A stretch of 64,000 nt of DNA. It comes from Ornithinibacillus xuwenensis (GTDB taxonomy: Bacteria; Bacillota; Bacilli; Bacillales; Amphibacillaceae). The first letter of the stretch is position 1; every line of letters begins with the position of its first letter. The DNA lies in the NCBI RefSeq assembly GCF_039614845.1, contig NZ_JBDIML010000002.1:372001-436000 (forward strand), in the 5' to 3' direction. Made by a program: the position numbers and the translations under genes. The notes below the pieces were generated by a model. It had not been told where the DNA came from, ran no database searches, and saw nothing but the letters and a program-made list of their open reading frames with translations. Below, one piece after another: positions 8,191 to 16,317 of this stretch.

Positions 8191-8838
8191 CCATAGACCT
8201 TCCAATAATCTCGTATCAAATAAATTAGTATCAATCGGACATTCCTCAGCATTTTCACCGTACTGCCATCCCCACACATTTGCTTGGCATCTAGGGGTAA
8301 TTGGATTGTACGCTGGTGCATCTCTTTTTCTAGTTGGTCCAGGTGTTGGTTCCTGACTCCATATAACAAGCTGGTTGCTTACTTCGGCATTATTGGCAAC
8401 TGCTGCACAATAAGCCTCGTTAAAATTAGATGTACTTGGGTCTGCATAAATACCAGGGCGGTAGCCACTCGGATATAAAGCATCAACCCATCCACGAATC
8501 CATGCTTCATCTATATCAAAGGATCTTTCTGTATTAGCAAAGACGAAGTTGCCTTCTGGATAATTAAGTCTTCTCGCATGAAATATTGCATTCGCAGCCG
8601 TAACTCTCCCGTTACGATAGCCGACGGCTGAATTGAAATCATTGTAAATAGGTAAAATCCGTATCCCATTACGGCGTATGAAGGAAGCTTCACTTTCCGT
8701 TAAACCTTCGGATACATTTGGAACGGTTGTTAGATATCTTCCCCAATACGAAGGCTTTCCAAAATTATTTATCACACAATTGTAGAGCGCTTGGGTGACA
8801 CTTGCTGCAGAATCAACTCCCCAAACTTCATTTGGCAT
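8188..8838 (-). CDS. DUF1906 glycoside-hydrolase-like protein
   Basis: The 216-residue protein matches the DUF1906 (Rv2525c-like) domain, a TIM-barrel fold related to GH25 lysozymes: WGVDSAASVTQALYNCVINN at the start, GRYL, then RNGIRILPIYNDFN, FVFANTERSFDIDEAWIRGW, PGIYADPS and WGWQYGENAEECPIDTNLFD at the end. The final region is where cell-wall hydrolases of this fold keep an acidic residue. No signal peptide is visible. I chose the ATG at 8838, since GGGAGA precedes it, over the longer frame to 8886. The stop codon lies in the edge of a dispersed repeat, so the C-terminus may be altered; family members may carry extra domains here. Confidence 0.85.
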   Translation of the reverse strand: MPNEVWGVDSAASVTQALYNCVINNFGKPSYWGRYLTTVPNVSEGLTESEASFIRRNGIRILPIYNDFNSAVGYRNGRVTAANAIFHARRLNYPEGNFVFANTERSFDIDEAWIRGWVDALYPSGYRPGIYADPSTSNFNEAYCAAVANNAEVSNQLVIWSQEPTPGPTRKRDAPAYNPITPRCQANVWGWQYGENAEECPIDTNLFDTRLLEGLW

Positions 8839-9013
8839 ATACAATTCTCCCTTATGGTTCATTAGTCTAAATATCATATGAACCAACGTGCGAATAGGTC
8901 ATCCTAGAATAATTCTTTGGGCTAAATGGTCTCATAACCCCGAATTCAGAAAGAGAGTATAAGTTTGCTATAAGTCCAAAAACTATAATGAATATGAAAA
9001 GGGAGGCGATGAG

Positions 9014-9160
9014 TTGGTCAATAAGGAAAAGGAATTTAATAATATGTTTAAAGAAAATAAAAATCATGGTGAGCACCGAAATGGACGAAAAAGTCAATTT
9101 AAAAATAGCTCTGTACATGGTAGTGAAGAACCAAATGAATACTTAAATCGGAAGGACTAA
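9014..9160 (+). CDS. 48-residue hydrophilic protein with TTG start
   Basis: This small gene is easily missed. GGGAGG at 9001-9005 lies 8 bases before a TTG codon that opens a 48-residue frame, beginning MVNKEKEFNNMFKENKNHGE and ending EEPNEYLNRKD. The product is very hydrophilic, rich in N, K, E, H and G, without any Cys or Trp, which resembles small spore-associated proteins of Bacillus, though I recognise no family. A strong terminator begins 2 bases after the stop. Ribosome site plus terminator make a real gene likely. The opposite-strand frame at 8867-9118 is taken as its shadow. Confidence 0.65.
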   Translation: MVNKEKEFNNMFKENKNHGEHRNGRKSQFKNSSVHGSEEPNEYLNRKD

Positions 9161-9162
9161 AA

Positions 9163-9201
9163 AGCAAGTAAGAGAGGTTTTCCTCTCCTACTTGTTTTTT
9201 T
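9163..9201 (+). terminator. terminator of the small TTG-start gene
   Basis: The arms AGCAAGTA-a-GAGAGG and CCTCTC-c-TACTTG enclose a TTTT loop and are followed by seven T. Confidence 0.9.
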
Positions 9202-9290
9202 ACTTGAGACCATAAAAATGCGAAATCCTTTCATTTATGTAGGAAATATCAAATAATATAGATAAAGGTATTTTTGAAAGGAGTTTCATA

Positions 9291-9935
9291 ATGAAGGTTT
9301 TACTTATTGGTGCAAACGGTCAAATCGGTAAACACATCGTAGATCTTTTACAAGCTAGTGAAAACCATACAGTTCGAGCATTGGTTCGCAAAAAAGAGCA
9401 AGCAGATGCTCTACGAGAAAAAGGCGTTGAGACAGTTATAGCCGATTTAGAGGGTTCTGTTGATGCGCTTGCAGATGCGTTAAAAGGCTGTGATGCAGTT
9501 GTTTTCGCTGCGGGTTCTGGTGGAAAAACAGGCTTTGATAAAACATTGCTGGTGGATCTAGATGGGGCAGTTAAATCGATGGAAGCGGCTGAATTAGCAG
9601 GAGTAAAACGTTATCTTATTGTCAGTGCACTTCAAGCGCATAACCGTACTAATTGGAGTGAGGTAATAAAGCCTTATTATGTCGCAAAGCATTATGCAGA
9701 TAGAATGCTGATGGCCTCAGGCCTAGATTATACCATCATTCGACCAGGTGGATTATTAAATGAACCTGGAACCGGTAATGTTAGGGCTGCAAATAATTTA
9801 GAGCGTGGCTCTATTCCGAGAGAGGATGTTGCGCGCACAGTTGTCGCTGCACTAGATGAGCCTGCCACCATTAATCGTGCATTTGATTTAATTTCTGGAG
9901 ATGAATTAATCTCCGATGCAATCAAGAACATATAA
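9291..9935 (+). CDS. yhfK: NAD(P)-binding SDR-like oxidoreductase YhfK
   Basis: The 214-residue protein is an atypical short-chain dehydrogenase with the nucleotide motif LLIGANGQIGKHI at the N-terminus, the central AVVFAAGSGGKTGFDKTLLV block, and PYYVAKHYADRMLMASGLDY carrying the Tyr-x-x-x-Lys pair. The sequence follows B. subtilis YhfK closely over its whole length, as I remember it, including TIIRPGGLLNEPGTG and GSIPREDVARTVVAALDE. The natural substrate is unknown. AAAGGAG lies 7 bases before the ATG. It is a single gene with its own terminator. Confidence 0.92.
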   Translation: MKVLLIGANGQIGKHIVDLLQASENHTVRALVRKKEQADALREKGVETVIADLEGSVDALADALKGCDAVVFAAGSGGKTGFDKTLLVDLDGAVKSMEAAELAGVKRYLIVSALQAHNRTNWSEVIKPYYVAKHYADRMLMASGLDYTIIRPGGLLNEPGTGNVRAANNLERGSIPREDVARTVVAALDEPATINRAFDLISGDELISDAIKNI

Positions 9936-9942
9936 AATTTTA

Positions 9943-9978
9943 AACGTCAGATGCATGAGTCGTGCCTCTGGCGTTTTT
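9943..9978 (+). terminator. terminator after yhfK
   Basis: The arms AACGTCAGA and TCTGGCGTT pair with one G-T wobble; TTTTT follows. Confidence 0.75.
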
Positions 9979-10087
9979 ATTTGCATACAACGAAGGATAG
10001 TTATTTGTCCCGTGGAAGGATAGTGGTGCATAGAATGAAGTAGTTGAATCTAATTGTGAATAGGGACATGTGAGAGGGAGTGTTACC

Positions 10088-10840
10088 TTGGGAATATTTA
10101 TGAACACGAGTGGACATCCAAATCTATTTAAAAATAACGAATTAATCGAAGAACCAAATCAAAGCTACTTTAAAAGCGACTTCCTAAAAGAGTGGTTACA
10201 GGTGCAACAAGAAGCAAATGATTCGTTTCATAAAGCATTTAAGGATATGAGGATATCGTTGCAAAAACAAAAATATATGGATGATAGTAGATGGAGAGAG
10301 GTTGCTGATGAAATAGAAGGAATAAAAAAGACAGGAGATAAACACGCTGAATTCGAAAAACAGGCAAGGGATTGGTTGATGATGTTGGAGGATAATAGTA
10401 AAGAGCTACATCGGGTAGTTGAGAAAAATAGTATGGTTAATCAGGATATGTTAGACGAAATAAATCGAATTCATAAATCCAATGAAGAAATCGTAAGCCA
10501 GTTAGAAAAATATGAGCATGCCAATCATCATTTCACTAGTAAAATGGATGAACTGGTTACTTTACAACAATCGATGTCAGCACAAATTGATGTTCAAAAT
10601 GATAAACAAGATAAGGTCATACACAATATAGAGAATCAGGAAGCATTACTGGAAAAATCCTATCGCCAGCTGAGTAATTTACGATCAATATTATTTGAAA
10701 GAACTAGTTTTGTGGCAGAGAAGATTGAAGAAAGCTATAAACTCACCTCCACTTTTTTATTTAAACTGATTTCAGGAAATGATAAACCATTAACCTTAAT
10801 GATGGATCAAAAGAAGGAAAGTAAAACCAAAGGAGAATAA
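10088..10840 (+). CDS. coiled-coil protein, unknown
   Basis: The roughly 250-residue protein is highly charged and has no signal or membrane segment. From about residue 35 to 220 it has long heptad-like runs (for example LEDNSKELHRVVEKNSMVNQ and IDVQNDKQDKVIHNIENQEA), so it is probably an extended coiled coil. The start is uncertain: GAGAGGGAG at 10072-10080 lies 7 bases before TTG 10088, which I prefer; GTG 10070 is upstream of that site and ATG 10100 is too far away. I know no characterised homologue. It stands alone between yhfK and the converging yutJ. Confidence 0.72.
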   Translation: MGIFMNTSGHPNLFKNNELIEEPNQSYFKSDFLKEWLQVQQEANDSFHKAFKDMRISLQKQKYMDDSRWREVADEIEGIKKTGDKHAEFEKQARDWLMMLEDNSKELHRVVEKNSMVNQDMLDEINRIHKSNEEIVSQLEKYEHANHHFTSKMDELVTLQQSMSAQIDVQNDKQDKVIHNIENQEALLEKSYRQLSNLRSILFERTSFVAEKIEESYKLTSTFLFKLISGNDKPLTLMMDQKKESKTKGE

Positions 10841-10918
10841 AGCTTGGTCCATGAGAAACATCGGCTGAACGCATGGTTAATAAGCGGCATATTATCTTTG
10901 AAGGGCAGAATCTATGAA

Positions 10919-10948
10919 GAAACCACCCGTTCTCACGGGTGGTTGTTT
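10919..10948. terminator. terminator between converging genes
   Basis: AACCACCCG and CGGGTGGTT form a 9-base stem, followed by GTTTTC on the plus strand and TTTCTTC on the minus strand. Confidence 0.8.
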
Positions 10949-10951
10949 TCG

Positions 10952-12013
10952 TTAATGTCGTTTATTCAGCCACAATACACCGGATTTAACCAGACGTGGT
11001 ACAATACCAGTCATCGGCTGCTTCATCATATTACCAAATCCATCATTTTTACCAAGAGAACCAAGGGTACCTCTTAAGCGAATTTCCTTCGGCTGTTTTG
11101 GTTCTTTATGACGCAGGATAGCATTTAAAATGACCGCTACTTGCTCACCTTGAACACCTGCGAGCTGTGCACTAGGTGAATGTATGGATGATGCGCAATC
11201 ACCAACAATATACACATTTGTTTGTTCTGGTACCTGGAAGTATTCATTCACGACAATTTTTTCGTGCTGATCTTTTTGAAATGGTAACTCTCTTGCGATG
11301 CGGTTTGGACGAACACCTGCAGTCCAGATCGTTACATCATTCACATAGCATACCCCATTATTGCATACGCCATCTTTTTCCACATACTCGACATTGGCAT
11401 GGTGTAAAACTTCTACATCATTTTTATTAAACCAGTCAGCAACATAGCCTTGAATTCGAGGATCGAACGCTTTTAATACAGAAGCGCCTCTGTCCAGTAA
11501 ACGGATATTTAAATCTGCTCTACTTTCTCTAATTTCCGAAGCAACCTCAATCCCACTCAAACCTGCTCCCACTATGGTAACTTTTCCATATGCTTTCAAA
11601 TTACCAACTTCAAGGCCGGTCTTTCTAGCATTGGCAAAGGTTTGTACACTCTCTGTATAGGTTTCTGCCCCTTCAATACCGTGATAATTGTCTTCACATC
11701 CTAATGAAACAACCAAATAATCATAAAAAACTTGTTCGCTTTTATCCGAGAATAAGATTTTTTGGTTTTCTGTATCTACTTTCGCAACTTCGCCAAATAC
11801 ATAATTTATTTGCTCATTTTTAGGAAAATCAACTCGTACTTCTCGATCAGCTACCGTTCCAGCAGCAATCGTGTAGAATTCAGTTTTTAATGATTGGTAT
11901 GGATTTCGATCAACAATTGTAAGTTTCGTATCATTTGGTAAACCCTTTTCAATTAAGCCTAGCGCGATTTTCATACCACCATAACCGCCGCCAAGTATTA
12001 CTAAATTACGCAT
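10952..12013 (-). CDS. yutJ: NADH dehydrogenase-like FAD protein YutJ
   Basis: This 353-residue protein belongs to the pyridine nucleotide-disulfide oxidoreductase fold of type II NADH dehydrogenases. It has an FAD motif at the N-terminus (LVILGGGYGGMKIALGL), a second NAD(P) motif (KVTIVGAGLSGIEVASEIRE, about 150-170), and the FAD-closing segment VYIVGDCAS. Residues SLKTEFYTIAAGTVADREVR and the C-terminal GSLGKNDGFGNMM and LVKSGVLWL follow B. subtilis YutJ. It lacks the long C-terminal membrane helix of Ndh, so a soluble or loosely attached enzyme is likely. The ATG at 12013 follows GGGGG at a suitable distance. A palindrome (GGAAACGCTTTCC) lies about 60 bases upstream. Confidence 0.9.
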   Translation of the reverse strand: MRNLVILGGGYGGMKIALGLIEKGLPNDTKLTIVDRNPYQSLKTEFYTIAAGTVADREVRVDFPKNEQINYVFGEVAKVDTENQKILFSDKSEQVFYDYLVVSLGCEDNYHGIEGAETYTESVQTFANARKTGLEVGNLKAYGKVTIVGAGLSGIEVASEIRESRADLNIRLLDRGASVLKAFDPRIQGYVADWFNKNDVEVLHHANVEYVEKDGVCNNGVCYVNDVTIWTAGVRPNRIARELPFQKDQHEKIVVNEYFQVPEQTNVYIVGDCASSIHSPSAQLAGVQGEQVAVILNAILRHKEPKQPKEIRLRGTLGSLGKNDGFGNMMKQPMTGIVPRLVKSGVLWLNKRH

Positions 12014-12245
12014 ATTATTTACCCCCATCCCCTAGTAGAAATCAATATTCTAGTATTCGGGATACTATTAAGCGGAAACGCTTTCCATCTCTAATAAGAG
12101 TATCAAAGAAATGGGGGTAAGACTAGTAGGAAAATGAAGTTTGTTTGAAAACGGATAAAAAAGCTAAAGAATCATTCATGTATTTTCTATAATTGGAAAT
12201 AATATCAAACGATTAACAGAAAATGATAAAACAGGAGGATTAAAT

Positions 12246-13025
12246 ATGAAAAAACAATTCATTGTATTGATAGCTGCTGTCTTGATGGCTGTAGCTTGGC
12301 AGGCTTCAACTGCCTTTGGAGAAAATCAAGTAGAGGATGTATGGTTTGATTTCTTTAAAAAGGACAAGGATGAAAAAGAATCAACTCCAGATCATGCAGA
12401 AGAAAAAAGACTACATAAACATGAAGCTTGGATAAAGTATAAGGCAGAAGAGTTAGGGATTGAAACGGAAGGTAAGGACCTAAAAACGTTAGCAAAAGAA
12501 GTCTCAGAAGCAAATCTTCTAAGTAAAGCAGAAGAATTAGGAATTAGTACAGACGGTAAAGAATTAAAAGACTTGTACAAAGAAGTCCATCAAGCGAAAG
12601 TACTGAAGGAAGCAGAAGAATTAGGGATTGAATCAGAAGGTAAAGATCCCAAAGCCCTAGCGAAAGAAGTAATGGATGAAAAGCTAGTGAAAAAAGCAGA
12701 TGAGCTAGGGATTGAAACGGAAGGAAAAGATAAAAAGGAGCTTCTTGAAGAAGTAAAGATGGCAATACTTGAAAAAGAAGCCGATGAATATGGTGTTGAT
12801 ATTGAAGGGAAGAAGCATCATGAAATAGTGATGGAGCTTCACGAAGCAAAAATATATGATTCGGCTGAAAAACTAGGTATTGAGACAGAAGGTAAGGAAG
12901 CAAATGAAATATTAAGTGAAATATTTGAGGGGTATGCTGATGAAGCGAAACAATTAAAAATATTTCCATTTGAAGATAATCAGGATAAGTTTTATTTCGA
13001 ACATCATATGAAGGAACATGATTAA
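12246..13025 (+). CDS. secreted protein with six 28-residue repeats
   Basis: The 259-residue protein has a Sec signal peptide (MKKQFIVLIAAVLMAVAWQA, cleavage likely after STAFG near residue 25), a charged linker, then six tandem units of exactly 28 residues, marked by LGIETEGK or variants at residues 70, 98, 126, 154, 182 and 210. Each unit reads roughly AEELGIETEGKDxKxLxKEV plus an 8-residue charged helix, which suggests an elongated helical rod. The tail ends in HHMKEHD with no anchor motif, so it is probably secreted or held by charge. CAGGAGG precedes the ATG. The LGI-x-TEGK core resembles the turn of SAP/HeH-type helical motifs, but function is unknown. Confidence 0.85.
   Translation: MKKQFIVLIAAVLMAVAWQASTAFGENQVEDVWFDFFKKDKDEKESTPDHAEEKRLHKHEAWIKYKAEELGIETEGKDLKTLAKEVSEANLLSKAEELGISTDGKELKDLYKEVHQAKVLKEAEELGIESEGKDPKALAKEVMDEKLVKKADELGIETEGKDKKELLEEVKMAILEKEADEYGVDIEGKKHHEIVMELHEAKIYDSAEKLGIETEGKEANEILSEIFEGYADEAKQLKIFPFEDNQDKFYFEHHMKEHD
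12444..12947 (+). repeat. six in-frame 84-bp coding repeats
   Basis: The six 28-codon units give an 84-base period. Units 1 to 4 and 6 keep the LGI(E/S)(T/S) core, and unit 5 is the most diverged (YGVDIEGK). Confidence 0.85.
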
Positions 13026-13060
13026 GCTAGAGTTGATAAATAACCTAAATTAAGGAAGAG

Positions 13061-13107
13061 AAAAAGCACCTTCCCGAAAGTCATCATGATTTGAGGAGGT
13101 GCTTTTA
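13061..13107. terminator. terminator between converging genes
   Basis: AAAAGCACCT and AGGTGCTTTT pair across a 25-base loop, with an A-run on one side and TTTT on the other. Confidence 0.75.
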
Positions 13108-13116
13108 CTATTGAAT

Positions 13117-13791
13117 TTAATACCGAAAATAAGCTTCCACGACAGCTGTTATTTGTAGCTGTCCAGCTTCTATTGGTGTTGTGCTTGCTTTCTCAGTTGA
13201 TACCCCCAATACAAATGGTCGTGGTTCATCAGGGGAGCGGCTTCCAAGCTCTTTTAATTGAACAGGTGTTTCATCGATGGTTACCCCTAAGGTTTCTCCA
13301 ACAACTGCCGCTTTTTGTTGTGCATTTTGAATGGCCTTGGTAAGGGCATTGTTATAATAGCCTTCTTTATCAGAAATCGTCAAATTTACATTGCGAACCG
13401 TGTTAGCGCCATTATCCACAGCAATATCCACAATTTCGCCTACTCGATTCAATTCGTCAATTGTAATGGTTAATAAATTTGTCACGCGATATCCACGAAA
13501 TACTTGAACGCCATCTTGAAAATCATAGTTCATGTCTACACGGTATTCCGAAGTTCGAATATTTTCTCGTGGTATTCCTTCCTTCAGAAGAGCGTTTATA
13601 ACATTGGTCGTGTGATTGGCATTTGTTTCTTGTGCTTGTTGTAGATTAGCATCCTCCGTTACGACTCCCAGTACGACGGTGGCTTGATCTGGTTGGGCAG
13701 AAACCGTTCCTTCGCCAATCACCTTCAGTTTATTACCACTGGGACGAACGGGGTACTGACTTCGAAAATATGGACTAGCTTGATAGTACAT
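13117..13791 (-). CDS. SIMPL (DUF541) domain protein
   Basis: The 224-residue protein is one SIMPL domain: KLKVIGEGTVSAQPDQATVV is the hallmark opening, followed by ATNANHTT-like spacing, FRGYRVTNLLTITIDELNRV, and ALTKAIQNAQQKAAVVGETL before the closing strand. Family members form oligomeric rings; in Gram-negatives they sit in the envelope and protect against oxidative stress. Here no signal peptide is present, as in the Bacillus relatives, so location is open. GAGGTGAAGTT precedes the ATG. It is a single gene between two terminators. Confidence 0.85.
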   Translation of the reverse strand: MYYQASPYFRSQYPVRPSGNKLKVIGEGTVSAQPDQATVVLGVVTEDANLQQAQETNANHTTNVINALLKEGIPRENIRTSEYRVDMNYDFQDGVQVFRGYRVTNLLTITIDELNRVGEIVDIAVDNGANTVRNVNLTISDKEGYYNNALTKAIQNAQQKAAVVGETLGVTIDETPVQLKELGSRSPDEPRPFVLGVSTEKASTTPIEAGQLQITAVVEAYFRY

Positions 13792-13880
13792 AACTTCACC
13801 TCTTTATTAGGTTATATATGGTAAATATATGTACGACTGAAGCGGATAGTGTAGAAAAAATTTCTATGTACCATCTTTCC

Positions 13881-13915
13881 AAAAAGAAAAGAAGTGTTTC
13901 ATTGGAAACACTTCT
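13881..13915 (-). terminator. terminator after htpX
   Basis: On the minus strand AGAAGTGTTTC and GAAACACTTCT form an 11-base stem with a 4-base loop and are followed by TTTTCTTTTT. Confidence 0.88.
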
Positions 13916-13922
13916 AGGCATT

Positions 13923-14795
13923 TTAAACCAAGCGACTAATTCGTTCATCTAAGTCTGGATGAGTTGAAAATAGGGATGATTTACGTTTGTTGTTTATTTT
14001 AAGTGTTGAAATAGCTGTTTGCTCTTCTCCTTTAATGCGACTAGTATAGGCTTTTAGGCTTTCAAGAGCATGACGCATTTTATCCTTGCCAGCTAAATCA
14101 GCACCGCCTTTATCAGCATGGAACTCCCGGTGTCTAGAGTAAGCAAATACAACGAGGCTTCCTAAAATGGAAAACACGATTTGGAAGACAATCACTGCAA
14201 TAAAATGAACGATTGGAGCAAGCTCTTCCTTTACAAATCGGGAAACAGCAAATGCAACGATTCGAGCAAGGAATACAACAAAGGTATTCACAATGCCTTG
14301 TAATAAGGTCATCGTCACCATGTCACCATTAGCTACGTGAGCAACCTCATGCGCAATTACTCCTTCTACAGCATCATCATCCATTTCCTGAAGTAAGCCT
14401 GTTGAAACAGCTACTAATGAACGTTTTTTAGAAGGTCCAGTAGCAAAGGCATTTACTTCCTTGGATTGATAGATCCCAACCTCTGGCATGTGCATTAACC
14501 CTGCTGCTCTCGATAAGCGGTGAACCTTTTCAACAACAGCCTTTTCATAATCGTTCATTGGACCACTAGGGTCAATAACATATACACCCATCATTTTCTT
14601 CGCCATCCAGCGAGACATAGCTAAAGAAATAAAGGAACCGGTAAAACCAATTATTGCACTGACTAATAATAATGCGCCAAAATTGATTCCATCGCTGGTA
14701 ATGTAATTACCGATTGGTAATACTGAAAAAATAATGCTGATTGTTAGAAGCACTAGAATGTTAGATAGTAAAAAATAGAAGATACGCTTTCCCAT
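13923..14795 (-). CDS. htpX: membrane metalloprotease HtpX
   Basis: The 290-residue M48B protease has two N-terminal membrane helices (about 5-25 and 35-58), the zinc motif HEVAH (about 144-148) within EGVIAHEVAHVANGDMVTMT, two further hydrophobic helices (about 155-175 and 190-220), and the third ligand region REFHADKGGADLAG. HtpX degrades misfolded membrane proteins together with FtsH. It is the usual length. The ATG at 14795 follows AAAGGGTG. It is a single gene with its own terminator. Confidence 0.95.
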   Translation of the reverse strand: MGKRIFYFLLSNILVLLTISIIFSVLPIGNYITSDGINFGALLLVSAIIGFTGSFISLAMSRWMAKKMMGVYVIDPSGPMNDYEKAVVEKVHRLSRAAGLMHMPEVGIYQSKEVNAFATGPSKKRSLVAVSTGLLQEMDDDAVEGVIAHEVAHVANGDMVTMTLLQGIVNTFVVFLARIVAFAVSRFVKEELAPIVHFIAVIVFQIVFSILGSLVVFAYSRHREFHADKGGADLAGKDKMRHALESLKAYTSRIKGEEQTAISTLKINNKRKSSLFSTHPDLDERISRLV

Positions 14796-15010
14796 ATTGT
14801 CACCCTTTATTTAATAATTTTTTTAATTGTGTGAACACCTGAATTATGTTTATTATAATGGTAAAAGCCATTGCTGTCATCTGGAATGAATATATATATG
14901 ATTAGTATGTACAGGTTATGCTTGGCTAAATTAGAGGGTTTTATAAGCGATTAACTGTAAATCCAACTGGAATTCTTAAGTAGCTAGACCTTTATAAAGG
15001 AGATGGAGAA

Positions 15011-15496
15011 ATGGTTGAGCAAGTATTACACGCAATCCAAGATGAGTATGCGGATGATTATGCTTGGTGCTATGGCTGTGGAAGATTAAATAACGACGGA
15101 CTTAAGCTGCGAACAGGCTGGGATGATGACCAAACGATTACCATGTACGCACCACGACCGGAGTATACCGCAATACCAGGGTTTGTTTACGGTGGATTAA
15201 TTGCATCCCTTATCGATTGTCATGGAACTGGTTCGGCTTCACTAGCATTACATCGGAAGAACGGCCATGAGCCTGGTGATGGTGTTGAACCGCCAAGATT
15301 TGTCACAGCATCTCTAAAAATCGACTTCATCAAGCCTACATCACATGGCGTTACCCTTAAGGCAATTGGGAAAATTGAAGAGATCCATCCTAAGAAATGG
15401 AAGGTCATGACGGAGGTTTATGCAGGAGATGTTTGCTGTGCAAAGGGAGAAGTTATGGCAGTTGTCATGCCCAAGACCTTTACAAATGAGAAGTAA
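15011..15496 (+). CDS. PaaI-family hotdog thioesterase
   Basis: The 161-residue hotdog-fold protein shows AWCYGCGRLNNDGLKLR near the start (a CxxCG-type opening common in this subgroup) and the active region GFVYGGLIASLIDCHGTGSA, where the family has HGG; here YGG occurs, so the usual His is replaced. The central strands FVTASLKIDFIKPT follow the family. It probably hydrolyses an acyl-CoA. AAAGGAG precedes the ATG. The ykvR gene follows after 17 bases and shares the terminator, so the two form a small operon. Confidence 0.85.
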   Translation: MVEQVLHAIQDEYADDYAWCYGCGRLNNDGLKLRTGWDDDQTITMYAPRPEYTAIPGFVYGGLIASLIDCHGTGSASLALHRKNGHEPGDGVEPPRFVTASLKIDFIKPTSHGVTLKAIGKIEEIHPKKWKVMTEVYAGDVCCAKGEVMAVVMPKTFTNEK

Positions 15497-15513
15497 TAGT
15501 GGAGGTGTACAAC

Positions 15514-15810
15514 ATGAACACAACGGTTTTGATTAATTCGCTTTCTGTTGCTGTCGAACAATTGGATTATGTGGATGTTGAAAAGGAAGATAATAATCTT
15601 AAACGATTGACTATTGCATTCAAAGTAACGAACCAGCAATATCATGATGTTACAGTGGAGCTATATAAAAACGATTTTCGCATTCGCGTTCCTGAAAGGA
15701 ATATAGACTTCCAAGCAGCCATCGAAAATTACTTTACTTCAGCCACGAATCTATATGAAGAAAATGCTGTCGGGGATTTTAATGTAACATTTGTGGAAAA
15801 AAAGCTATAA
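15514..15810 (+). CDS. ykvR: DUF3219 family protein YkvR
   Basis: The 98-residue protein matches B. subtilis YkvR (DUF3219): the YHDVTVELYKNDFRIRVPER block and ATNLYEENAVGDFNV near the end are conserved. The function is unknown. I chose the ATG at 15514, since GGAGGTG lies 7 bases upstream, over an in-frame start at 15499. It is co-transcribed with the thioesterase gene. Confidence 0.85.
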   Translation: MNTTVLINSLSVAVEQLDYVDVEKEDNNLKRLTIAFKVTNQQYHDVTVELYKNDFRIRVPERNIDFQAAIENYFTSATNLYEENAVGDFNVTFVEKKL

Positions 15811-15813
15811 AGG

Positions 15814-15851
15814 AAAAGACTTTTGGATACCGTAATCCGAAAGTCTTTTTT
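15814..15851 (+). terminator. terminator after ykvR
   Basis: AAAAGACTTT-t-GGAT and ATCC-g-AAAGTCTTTT form a long stem followed by a T-run. Confidence 0.88.
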
Positions 15852-15889
15852 GATGTGTCAAAAAATGTCTGTAAATTGAAAGTGCATTC

Positions 15890-15908
15890 ATCTGGTATAA
15901 TGTTTGGA
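15890..15908 (+). promoter_or_regulatory. extended -10 promoter of cidAB
   Basis: TGG-TATAAT at 15893-15901 is an extended -10 element; no good -35 box is present at 17 bases. Transcription would start near 15908, downstream of the in-frame TTG at 15904, which therefore cannot be the start codon. Confidence 0.55.
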
Positions 15909-15945
15909 TGACAAAAAGAGTAATTATTACTGGAGTGGCGAGACC

Positions 15946-16317
15946 TTGGTAAAATTTGTGAAAATAATGTTTCATATAGGAGTATTATATGTGATTTACT
16001 TCATTGGGGTATGGATACAACAAGCATTTCATTTGTTCTTACCTGGAAGTGTTATTGGAATGCTTATTCTGTTCCTACTACTGATAACTAATGTCATAAA
16101 GCTGAAATGGATTGAGGAGGGTACAAAGCTAGTAGTTGATAACCTTGCTCTGTTTTTTATACCGGTAACGGTTGGTATTATGAATTATTATGAGCTTTTT
16201 GCGGGTAAAGGATTTTTATTAATTGTCATTGTATTAATTAGTACGGTATTCGTCATGGCTGGATCAGGACTTATTGGCCAATGGCTTTTTAGAAGAAGGG
16301 AAGTAAACCATGATTAA
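15946..16317 (+). CDS. cidA: CidA/LrgA holin-like membrane protein
   Basis: The 123-residue protein has four hydrophobic helices and the family signature IQQAFHLFLPGSVIGMLILF (about residues 19-38). CidA/LrgA proteins modulate murein hydrolase release and, in B. subtilis and Staphylococcus, take part in pyruvate/acetate-linked export. The start is TTG 15946 with GGAGTGG upstream; this matches the usual N-terminus (basic K-F-x-K then a helix). It overlaps cidB by 8 bases. No LysR-type regulator gene is adjacent. Whether it is the Cid or the Lrg pair cannot be settled by sequence alone. Confidence 0.82.
   Translation: MVKFVKIMFHIGVLYVIYFIGVWIQQAFHLFLPGSVIGMLILFLLLITNVIKLKWIEEGTKLVVDNLALFFIPVTVGIMNYYELFAGKGFLLIVIVLISTVFVMAGSGLIGQWLFRRREVNHD

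Noticed and set aside
8867..9118. Minus-strand 83-codon frame rich in Phe and Ile
   Set aside because: It is opposite to the small TTG-start gene, which has a better ribosome site and a terminator.
10844..11077. Plus-strand 77-codon frame after the coiled-coil gene
   Set aside because: It runs through a terminator hairpin and into the antisense of yutJ.
12071..12085. GGAAACGCTTTCC palindrome as a cre site for yutJ
   Set aside because: It deviates from the cre consensus at two positions and its distance to a promoter could not be fixed.
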